Positions 53,642 through 62,275 of a stretch of DNA of 64,000 bases are shown here, piece by piece. The notes under the pieces are model-generated. The model worked only from the letters and a program-made list of their open reading frames with translations. It did no database searches and was not told the DNA's origin. The number at the start of each line of letters is the position of its first letter. Position 1 is the stretch's first letter. Source of the DNA: an uncultured Flavobacteriaceae bacterium (GTDB taxonomy: Bacteria > Bacteroidota > Bacteroidia > Flavobacteriales > Flavobacteriaceae); the NCBI GenBank assembly GCA_947501845.1, contig CANMXP010000004.1, forward strand, positions 186,001-250,000, in the 5' to 3' direction. The translations under genes were made by a program, and so were the position numbers.

Positions 53642-54397
53642 ATGGGGCATTTAAAAGGAAAAACAGCTGTTGTTACTGGAGGTTCAAGAGATATTGGTAG
53701 GGCCATATCTATTAAGCTAGCTAATGAAGGAGCTAAAGTCGTGGTAAACTACCATAATTCTGAATCTGGAGCGAATGAAACCATAGACGAAATCAAATCT
53801 TTAGGAGGAGATGCCATTGCTGTTAAGGCTGATGTTTCGAATTTAGCTGATATACAAAACCTAAAAGCAAAAACAGTAGAAGCCTTTGGAGGTAAAGTGG
53901 ATATTCTAGTAAACAATGCCGGGGGGCTGTTCGCTAGAAAGACGCTGCAGGAATTAGATGAGTCATTTTATAACCTAGTAATGGGGGTTAACTTCAAATC
54001 TACTGTTTTTGTAATGCAAGCCTTTGGGCCTTTAATGGGGAAAGGGGGGGCTATCGTCAATATTTCTTCCCAAGCAGCAAGAGATGGCGGTGGAGGCGGA
54101 TCTTCATTATATGCTTCTTCTAAGGGAGCTGTCACTACATTTTCCAGATCAATGGCAAAAGAGCTAGGGCCTAAAGGAATTCGAGTAAATGCTATTTGTC
54201 CTGGGTTGATTGGAACAAAATTTCATGACGATTTTACTAAAACCGAGGTAAGAACTAAAGTAGCTGGAAGCACGCCTTTAAGAAGAGAAGGTGATCCAGA
54301 AGAAGTAGCGGATTTAGTTGCTTATTTAGTATCAGATGAGGCTTCATTCATTACTGGAAATAATATTGATATTAATGGGGGATTAGCCTTCTCATAG
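53642..54397 (+). CDS. SDR oxidoreductase, second paralogue
   Basis: A 251-residue short-chain dehydrogenase. The nucleotide loop reads TGGSRDIG, with Asp where most SDRs have Gly, followed by VVNYHNSESGA typical of NADP(H) preference. The catalytic Ser and LYASSKGA (Tyr-x-x-x-Lys) are present, as is NGGLAFS at the end. It either shares DEH reduction with the upstream paralogue under a different cofactor or acts on another uronate; the sequence does not decide. It lies 50 bp after the first SDR and is the last gene of the alginate locus. Confidence 0.85.
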   Translation: MGHLKGKTAVVTGGSRDIGRAISIKLANEGAKVVVNYHNSESGANETIDEIKSLGGDAIAVKADVSNLADIQNLKAKTVEAFGGKVDILVNNAGGLFARKTLQELDESFYNLVMGVNFKSTVFVMQAFGPLMGKGGAIVNISSQAARDGGGGGSSLYASSKGAVTTFSRSMAKELGPKGIRVNAICPGLIGTKFHDDFTKTEVRTKVAGSTPLRREGDPEEVADLVAYLVSDEASFITGNNIDINGGLAFS

Positions 54398-54560
54398 GTA
54401 AAAGAGCATCTGTATATTTACCATTTCAGCTTCCATTATTTATACGAAATCTTGTGAACAATGTTTTGTTGGTTTCGAAATTACAATTTCTATACACGGT
54501 TTTCAGTGAAACTAACTAGGTATTTCTTATAGCCATCTTTGTGCTTTTGTTACTTCTTTT

Positions 54561-55064
54561 TTAGAAACAAGGTTTTTTTCCGTAGGGATCGGAATTATGG
54601 TCAATTGTAAAATTGAATATTTTTCCGTCTTTTCCTCTAGTATATTCTACGTAATCCCAATTTCCTGAATGAGTTAATTTGTAAATACCATTAACTTTTC
54701 CGTTATATAATTCGGAATAGTATTTAATGATTGTAGGGTGGGCACCTCCTTCAATATATTCTTCTTTATCAAAAATTAGTTGTATCGAATCTGTTTGCCC
54801 TTTATATTTAATTCCAATTGCTTTGTCTTTTTCTGTAAAACTTATCCATATTTTTATTGAAGATGTTTCATTGTCTAAATAACAAATATAATGATGTGCC
54901 AATGAATCCTTTCCAATTTCATCTTTGGGGATTTGAATATCTAATGAATCTGAGTTATTTTTTTTAAACTCTTTTTGCATTTCTAATTCTGTACTGGTTT
55001 TCTCTTTTTTATTTACGCAAGAGAAGATCGAAAATAATGTTAATATTAAAAATATTTTTCTCAT
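54561..55064 (-). CDS. Small lipoprotein, unknown
   Basis: A 167-residue predicted lipoprotein (MRKIFLILTLFSIFSC, Cys16) with a Lys/Glu-rich spacer and a beta-rich C-terminal domain ending YGKKPCF. The family is not recognised. The ATG at 55064 is preferred to the one at 55091 as it starts the signal peptide. It is a single gene beside a boundary element containing ACATACACGTTC (55085-55105), like the other cassette-like genes at 12-14 kb. Confidence 0.6.
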   Translation of the reverse strand: MRKIFLILTLFSIFSCVNKKEKTSTELEMQKEFKKNNSDSLDIQIPKDEIGKDSLAHHYICYLDNETSSIKIWISFTEKDKAIGIKYKGQTDSIQLIFDKEEYIEGGAHPTIIKYYSELYNGKVNGIYKLTHSGNWDYVEYTRGKDGKIFNFTIDHNSDPYGKKPCF

Positions 55065-55084
55065 TTTAGTTTTTGTTATAATGA

Positions 55085-55215
55085 AATACAATGTGAACGT
55101 GTATGTTTTAGTCGTGAGGTTTATGTACTAAATTTAGTAAATAAAAACAAGCCTTTGTGGTATCCGAGGGTTTTCCTTATGGAAAAATCCGCGCAATTAT
55201 ATATACATTATTGAG
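55085..55215. repeat. Cassette-boundary inverted-repeat element D
   Basis: It runs from GTGAACGTGTATG to ATATATACATTATTGAGCAC, with inner hairpin GGTTTTCC-TTAT-GGAAAAATCC (55169-55190). The stop codon of the gene at 55208 lies within the right end, in AATAATGTATATA, matching the place of the stop in element A (GGTAACGTATATA). Confidence 0.5.
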
Positions 55216-55651
55216 CACTGGTTTTTCTTTTCTTTTTTATAAGTCCGTAAATAATGTTAATCGGAAAAATTAATTGTCCAAAAATTATAAGCAAAATAAT
55301 TAGCTTAATGATTAAAGTTAGATTATCATTGAACCCATATTCCATAATTTCAGTCCGATAAAATTGAGCTAAAATCCACACAATAAGTATTCCACCAAAA
55401 GTCAACCCAACATGAGTCCAATTAAGCCTTTTTGATAATTTTCTATCCGCTTTTTGCATAATCCAATATCCAAATCCGATTATTCCAAATAGTATTGAAG
55501 CTAATATTGCTAAATGCAAATGAGCAATAATATAATAAGTGTCATGAACATTTATGTCCAATGCTGCGTCTCTACTCAAAATTCCAATCAGCATTATAAT
55601 TAGAGTAGCGAATAAAAAAATTATATGTGGCTTTTTAATTAATTTGTTCAT
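55208..55651 (-). CDS. Mini heme-copper-oxidase-like membrane protein
   Basis: A 147-residue membrane protein with four helices. DINVHDTYYIIAHLHLAILASILFG closely resembles the VxDTYYVVAHFHYV segment of cytochrome oxidase subunit I, including the His pair that ligates heme a3 and CuB; however, the rest of the twelve-helix subunit is missing. Such stand-alone proteins are known in Bacteroidota but their role is not. Its start is 3 bp from an ACTTGTGGGTAAC end, and its stop is within element D, so it is a cassette-type gene. Confidence 0.7.
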   Translation of the reverse strand: MNKLIKKPHIIFLFATLIIMLIGILSRDAALDINVHDTYYIIAHLHLAILASILFGIIGFGYWIMQKADRKLSKRLNWTHVGLTFGGILIVWILAQFYRTEIMEYGFNDNLTLIIKLIILLIIFGQLIFPINIIYGLIKKKRKTSAQ

Positions 55652-55654
55652 TCA

Positions 55655-55720
55655 ACTTGTGGGTAACAATCGAATATGTGTACAGGTACATATATATTCA
55701 TTATGCTTTTCACAAATTTA
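55655..55720. repeat. Cassette-boundary element E
   Basis: ACTTGTGGGTAAC (55655-55667) followed by CGAATATGTGTAC repeats the start-side end of element B (ACTTGTTGGTAAC at 13330-13342), at the same distance from a start codon. Confidence 0.45.
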
Positions 55721-55735
55721 GGGCATTTCTAATAT

Positions 55736-56854
55736 TTAGTCAGAAGAAACATAAGATTTCGACCAATCTTTCCAAACCACTTCGTAACCTTGCAATTGAA
55801 TCATCTGTTTAATTTGCTCGGTAGTGCGCTCGTCCGAAATTTCAAATTGCTCTAGCGATTCAGGTTCGACACTATAACCTCCTGGATTTGTTTTGGATTC
55901 TGCACTTATGGAAGTAATACCTAAGTGAATGCAGTGGTTCCTGAAAATTTCACTTTCGCGAGTAGATAAGGATAGTTCCACATCTTCATCTAATAACCTG
56001 TAAGCACAAATTAACTGGACCAAATCAGTATCGGTCATTTCTACTTTAGGATCTAATCCGCCTTGATGTGGCCTAAGTCTAGGGAAAGAGATAGAATATT
56101 TTGTTTTCCAATATGTTTTTTGCAAATATTTTAAGTGAAGTGCTGTATAGAAACTATCCACGCGCCAATCTTCGAGACCGAAAAGAGCCCCCAGTCCAAT
56201 TTTATGAATTCCAGCTTTACCCAGACGATCTGGTGTGTCTAACCGATAATCAAAATTCGATTTTCTACCCTTTGGGTGATGCGTTTTATAAGTCGCTTTA
56301 TGATAGGTTTCCTGATACACCAATACGGCATATAGCCCAGATTGAATCAAAGTTTCATAATCTTCTTGGTCTAAGGGTTGTACTTCAATACTTATATTTG
56401 AAAACCGAGACCGAATCAAATCTATAGCATGTTTTATGTATGGTACACCAACAGTTCTGTTGGCTTCACCAGTAACTAAAAGAATATGGTCATAGCCTAA
56501 TTTTTTAATGTGCTCAACTTCTTTTAATATTTCAGCATCGCTTAAAGTCTTTCTCCTAATACCGTTATTCATGCTGAATCCACAGTAAGTACAGATATTT
56601 TGACATTCGTTGGATAGATACATTGGGATATACATTTGAATGGTATTCCCAAAACGTTTTTTGGTAATGGTATTACTCCTTTGTGCCATATGTTCTATAT
56701 ATGGTTTGGCCGCTGGAGAAATAAGTGTTTTAAAGTCCTCTAACTCAATTTTGTCCTTAAGGAGTACCTTTTCAACTTCTTGGCTAGTGACTTCATAAAT
56801 CTCTTTTTCTAAAGCATTCCAATCGTATTTTTCAAATGTGTTTTTAAAAGACAT
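55736..56854 (-). CDS. thiH: 2-iminoacetate synthase ThiH
   Basis: A 372-residue radical SAM enzyme that splits tyrosine to give dehydroglycine for thiazole synthesis. The cluster motif CQNICTYCGF holds three cysteines for the [4Fe-4S] cluster. The N-terminal SQEVEKVLLKDKIELEDF and the C-terminal ESLEQFEISDERTTEQI fit ThiH. It is the last thiamine gene present on this strand; thiF, often in such operons, does not follow. A cassette-like region lies immediately beyond. Confidence 0.95.
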   Translation of the reverse strand: MSFKNTFEKYDWNALEKEIYEVTSQEVEKVLLKDKIELEDFKTLISPAAKPYIEHMAQRSNTITKKRFGNTIQMYIPMYLSNECQNICTYCGFSMNNGIRRKTLSDAEILKEVEHIKKLGYDHILLVTGEANRTVGVPYIKHAIDLIRSRFSNISIEVQPLDQEDYETLIQSGLYAVLVYQETYHKATYKTHHPKGRKSNFDYRLDTPDRLGKAGIHKIGLGALFGLEDWRVDSFYTALHLKYLQKTYWKTKYSISFPRLRPHQGGLDPKVEMTDTDLVQLICAYRLLDEDVELSLSTRESEIFRNHCIHLGITSISAESKTNPGGYSVEPESLEQFEISDERTTEQIKQMIQLQGYEVVWKDWSKSYVSSD

Positions 56855-56862
56855 GCTTTGTA

Positions 56863-57645
56863 CTAATTTAAATCGTTTAGAAAAGAGGTGAATGGGCTAC
56901 TGGCTTCTGCTTGATTATTAATGGGGGCCAGTTTTGCATTATAAGCCATCCTACCAGCTTCAACAGCCATTTTAAAAGCAATTCCCATTTCAACGGGGTT
57001 CTGAGGTACGGCAATAGCGGTGTTTACTAAGACAGCATCTGCTCCTAATTCCATAGCCAAAGCAGCGTGAGAAGGTGCGCCAATCCCAGCATCAACAATT
57101 ACGGGAACATTGCTTTGTTCGATAATAATTTCCAAAAACTCAAGGGTTTTGATGCCTTTGTTGCTTCCAATGGGGGCACCTAGGGGCATAACACATTGTG
57201 TTCCTACATCTTCCAAACGTTTACATAATACAGGATCGGCATGAATGTAAGGCATCACTACAAATCCAAGTTTTACCAATATCTCAGCAGCTTTTAAGGT
57301 TTCAATAGGATCGGGGAGTAGGTATTTGGGATCTGGATGTATTTCTAGTTTCACCCAATTGGTTTGAAGTGCCTCCCTAGCTAATTCGGCAGCAAATATC
57401 GCTTCTTTAGCAGTTCTAACACCAGATGTGTTTGGAAGTAAATTAATTTGATTTCCCTTTAAATGGGAAAGCATGTCGTCCGATTCATTTTCTAAATCCA
57501 CACGCTTTAATGCTACGGTAACCAATTCACTTTCTGAAGCGATGATGGCTTCTCGCATTTTATTGGTACTACTAAATTTACCAGTTCCTGTGAATAATCT
57601 CGATTTAAAAGTCTTATCTGCTATTTTAAGTGTATCTATTGTCAT
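56863..57645 (-). CDS. thiG: Thiazole synthase ThiG
   Basis: A 260-residue TIM-barrel enzyme that builds the thiazole phosphate ring from deoxyxylulose phosphate, dehydroglycine and ThiS-thiocarboxylate. Signatures: [28 protein letters not shown] with the catalytic Lys, [13 protein letters not shown] and [20 protein letters not shown]. Complete. It follows thiE by 1 bp and precedes thiH by 8 bp. Confidence 0.95.
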   Translation of the reverse strand: MTIDTLKIADKTFKSRLFTGTGKFSSTNKMREAIIASESELVTVALKRVDLENESDDMLSHLKGNQINLLPNTSGVRTAKEAIFAAELAREALQTNWVKLEIHPDPKYLLPDPIETLKAAEILVKLGFVVMPYIHADPVLCKRLEDVGTQCVMPLGAPIGSNKGIKTLEFLEIIIEQSNVPVIVDAGIGAPSHAALAMELGADAVLVNTAIAVPQNPVEMGIAFKMAVEAGRMAYNAKLAPINNQAEASSPFTSFLNDLN

Positions 57646-57646
57646 T

Positions 57647-58297
57647 TTATATTTTTTGATTAGGATGCCAAACCTGTTCTTGTTCAGAAGGACTGTTTAA
57701 AAGTTTGTTGAATTGACGAATTTTATTAAAATCTTTAGTAATGTCCCCTGAAACCGCAATACCATGTATTCCAGTTTTTAAAATACTTGGAATATCCTCT
57801 ATAATAATACCACCAATAGCAATAATTGGAGTTTCTGTTTGTAATGCTTCAAGAATGGTCAGGTAGCCGTTTATGCCTAAAATAGGACTTAAATTATCTT
57901 TGGTTGTGGTAAAGCGAAAAGGTCCCAAACCTATATAATTCACTTTTTTTCCAATGAGCGCTTCACAGTCTTCGAGTGTGTTAGCAGTACCTCCAATAAC
58001 TTGCCAAGTTTCTAAATGTTTTCTTGCAATTGTTGGGCACACATCAATTTTTCCCAAATGGACCCCATCTGCCTTTATTTTCTTTGCAATTTTATAATAG
58101 TCATTAATAATTAAACGTGTTTGAAAATGCCCAGTAATTTCTCTAGCTTCTTCAGCAGTTTTTAAAATCTTTTTTTCGGATAGGTTCTTTAAGCGCAATT
58201 GTACTAGCTCTGCGCCACAAGTACATGCTTTTTGAATGTTTTCAAGGTGTTCTTTTGTAGTATTTCCTTGTGATATATAATGGAGTTTAGAGATCAT
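57647..58297 (-). CDS. thiE: Thiamine-phosphate synthase ThiE
   Basis: A 216-residue TIM-barrel enzyme coupling pyrimidine diphosphate to thiazole phosphate. Seen: [33 protein letters not shown] and [13 protein letters not shown], with the phosphate-binding loops. The ATG at 58297 is chosen over the one at 58336, which would overlap thiD and is not conserved. It is one of two TenI/ThiE-type genes in the operon. Confidence 0.9.
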   Translation of the reverse strand: MISKLHYISQGNTTKEHLENIQKACTCGAELVQLRLKNLSEKKILKTAEEAREITGHFQTRLIINDYYKIAKKIKADGVHLGKIDVCPTIARKHLETWQVIGGTANTLEDCEALIGKKVNYIGLGPFRFTTTKDNLSPILGINGYLTILEALQTETPIIAIGGIIIEDIPSILKTGIHGIAVSGDITKDFNKIRQFNKLLNSPSEQEQVWHPNQKI

Positions 58298-58304
58298 ATT
58301 TTTG

Positions 58305-59099
58305 TTATTGACTGTTTGGGTTTGTAACTTGGGCATGTTGAATAGTGTTGTAGCTGTGCTTTCCTAACAAGCCATGATTTGAATTTAAAAACAGTTCTGT
58401 ATAATGCTTTGCATTTTTGGCAGCGTCTTCTAATTCGGTTTTCAAAACAAGATGACTTGCCAGAGAAGCAGACAATACACAACCGCTTCCATGCTTTTCG
58501 TAAACTTTATCCGTGTTAGGAGGTATGTTTATCATAACAATTCCACTGTGGTATAGGGCATCCCAACCTTTTTTATAGGTACGGTGTCCGCCTTTTAAAT
58601 AGATATTAGTGAATTTAGAAATATGTTCAATCGTGTTTTCAATAGTTAAATTGGGGTATAAACTTTGAATTTCGTCATAGTTAGGCGTTATGATGAAACA
58701 CTGTTTCCATAGGTTGTCTAACAAACTTTGGTTTTCGGTTTCGTGAAAATCAAAACCAGCACTGGCTTTAATAATGGGATCTAAAACAATTTTTACATCA
58801 GAATTTAATAGATGCAATTTCTTTAATATATGATCTAATACTTTCCAAGATTCCACAATGCCAATTTTCACAATATTAATATCAAAGCGTTCAAAAAGGA
58901 TTTCAATTTGAGCAATAATCACATCGACTTTTGTCCAAACACATTGCTTAAAATCAATGTCATTTTGTATGGTAACTGCCGTACAAACAGACAAACCATA
59001 TAATCCATGCGCTTCAAAGGTCTTGATGTCTGATGTTAATCCTGCACCGTTCGAAGGATCGTGACCAGCTATGGTTAATATGTACTTATTGTCGCTCAT
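58305..59099 (-). CDS. thiD: HMP/HMP-phosphate kinase ThiD
   Basis: A 264-residue ribokinase-like enzyme phosphorylating hydroxymethylpyrimidine and its phosphate. Signatures: TIAGHDPSNGAGLTSDIKTF, TAVTIQND, VLDPIIKASAG, IITPNYDEIQSLYP and the anion-hole motif KHGSGCVLSASLASHL. It abuts the tenI-like gene without a gap. Confidence 0.93.
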   Translation of the reverse strand: MSDNKYILTIAGHDPSNGAGLTSDIKTFEAHGLYGLSVCTAVTIQNDIDFKQCVWTKVDVIIAQIEILFERFDINIVKIGIVESWKVLDHILKKLHLLNSDVKIVLDPIIKASAGFDFHETENQSLLDNLWKQCFIITPNYDEIQSLYPNLTIENTIEHISKFTNIYLKGGHRTYKKGWDALYHSGIVMINIPPNTDKVYEKHGSGCVLSASLASHLVLKTELEDAAKNAKHYTELFLNSNHGLLGKHSYNTIQHAQVTNPNSQ

Positions 59100-59690
59100 T
59101 TATTGTTCAAAATAACTTTTCATTTTCATGAAAGCTTCTACGGGTTTGCTATTATTCCATATGCCCCCTAAAACACCAACACCTTTAAAGCCTAGTTTGG
59201 CAAATTCAGAGAGGTTATTTGTGGTAACACCACCCATTCCAACGATGTATTTATCTATATCATTGACATCAAAACCCTTTCCCTCATAGCCTTCTTTTGA
59301 AATTGAGGAAAAAACAGGGCTTAGCAAATGATAGTCAAATTCAAATTCACAATTACCTAAATCATCAGGTTCATGAAATGAGCTGCTAATTGTTTTGCCA
59401 AACATATTTAACCCTTTAAAATACTGCCCTGGATTATCTATGTTGTCCCTTCTTTTTTGTTCTTGAAAATGAATGCCTTTTAAATCGTATTCATTGATTA
59501 ACTCATGAAAATAGTGAACCACAATTCGGCTGTGGTATTTAACATTAATTTTATTTATATAGTCACAATGTTCCTGATAGTTTTTTTTAGGTTTTCTTAA
59601 ATGATAGTATTCTAAACCAGCTTCGAAAAGCTGATTTAGAATTATAAACTCATTGTGAATATCTTCCTCAGGAGCAATTAATACGATCAT
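59100..59690 (-). CDS. ThiE/TenI-like protein
   Basis: A 196-residue TIM-barrel protein of the ThiE/TenI superfamily. Motifs are a diverged YYHLRKP (ThiE: lRek), GIHFQEQ, SSSFHEPDDL, HLLSPVFSSISK and GMGGVT. The ThiE pyrophosphate-binding residues (GP...T.tK) are not conserved, so it fits better with TenI-type thiazole tautomerases than with a second synthase. Flavobacterial thiamine operons often carry this pair. It lies 3 bp after thiC. Confidence 0.82.
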   Translation of the reverse strand: MIVLIAPEEDIHNEFIILNQLFEAGLEYYHLRKPKKNYQEHCDYINKINVKYHSRIVVHYFHELINEYDLKGIHFQEQKRRDNIDNPGQYFKGLNMFGKTISSSFHEPDDLGNCEFEFDYHLLSPVFSSISKEGYEGKGFDVNDIDKYIVGMGGVTTNNLSEFAKLGFKGVGVLGGIWNNSKPVEAFMKMKSYFEQ

Positions 59691-59693
59691 GGC

Positions 59694-61583
<1,890 letters not shown>

Positions 61584-61787
61584 TTAACCACCCTGTGTTG
61601 CTTGAATAATTAAAACTTGATCGTTTGAATTGAAGTTATGGGAATCCCAGAATTCTTTTGCTATAATATTGTTGTTGATAGCAAAAGCGATACCCGCAGT
61701 TGGAGACTTGATTTTAGTAAGTAGTTTAGAAATTGTGATGGTTTCTTCAACTTCTAATTCGGTCTCATTCACCAATATTTTAATCAT
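61584..61787 (-). CDS. thiS: Sulfur carrier protein ThiS
   Basis: A 67-residue ubiquitin-like carrier ending in Gly-Gly (QATQGG), the end that is adenylated and thiocarboxylated to bring sulfur to ThiG. The body (IKILVNETELEVEETITISK) and FAINNNIIAKEFW fit. It is the first gene after the TPP riboswitch. The adenylating enzyme ThiF, needed for its activation, is not in the window. Confidence 0.92.
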   Translation of the reverse strand: MIKILVNETELEVEETITISKLLTKIKSPTAGIAFAINNNIIAKEFWDSHNFNSNDQVLIIQATQGG

Positions 61788-61893
61788 AAATAATACATTT
61801 TAATGATTTTTATAACTAAAAGGGTTGAGACAGAATACTTTGAAATGAAAGTACAGCCATTATAAATAATGTGTACTTAAATAAGAAGCATGT

Positions 61894-61912
61894 AAATGCA
61901 TAAGATGCATTT
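61894..61912 (-). promoter_or_regulatory. Hairpin after TPP riboswitch
   Basis: AAATGCAT / ATGCATTT with a 3-nt loop directly 3' of the riboswitch core on the minus strand; possibly part of the expression platform. No T run follows. Confidence 0.4.
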
Positions 61913-61918
61913 TTAACT

Positions 61919-61990
61919 TTTTCCTTCGTTGGTACTAACCATATCAGGTTCAAAGGGACTCTCTCAGTTCCAAATAGGAACACCCCTAAA
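61919..61990 (-). ncRNA. TPP riboswitch (THI element)
   Basis: On the minus strand the stretch reads GGGGTGTTCC, then AACTGAGAGAGTCCCTTTGA, ACCTGATATGGTTAGTACC and AACGAAGGAA, the conserved CUGAGA and ACCUGAU...GGuUAGUACC blocks of the thiamine pyrophosphate riboswitch. It lies about 130 nt before thiS and should shut down the thi operon when thiamine pyrophosphate is plentiful. A TAAGTTTG -7-like element sits just upstream (62002-62009), without a well-placed TTG. The 62010-62275 gap beyond holds nothing else I recognise. Confidence 0.95.
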
Positions 61991-62275
61991 GTTTTACGAT
62001 ACAAACTTAATTTAAAAATCTGAATTTTGACTACATTTTTTTTACAAACATGATAGTGCTTTTGAAAATCAGTAGATTAATTGGTTATGGGGGATTTAAC
62101 GTAAAATACACTATCAAAATAGACTCTTTTTAGATAATAAATGGTTAATGTGCTTATATTCAGGTGTTTATTTCTATATGTCTTGAAGGAAAACACCACA
62201 GTGTTTAGTTTTAATCCAGTTGCTTTATTGGGGGCTTTTACAAATACTGCGATATTTGTTTGTAAATAACTAAGC

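Noticed and set aside
61816-62004. A 62-codon minus-strand frame over the riboswitch
   Set aside because: It translates the TPP riboswitch itself, whose conserved RNA motifs fully explain the sequence.
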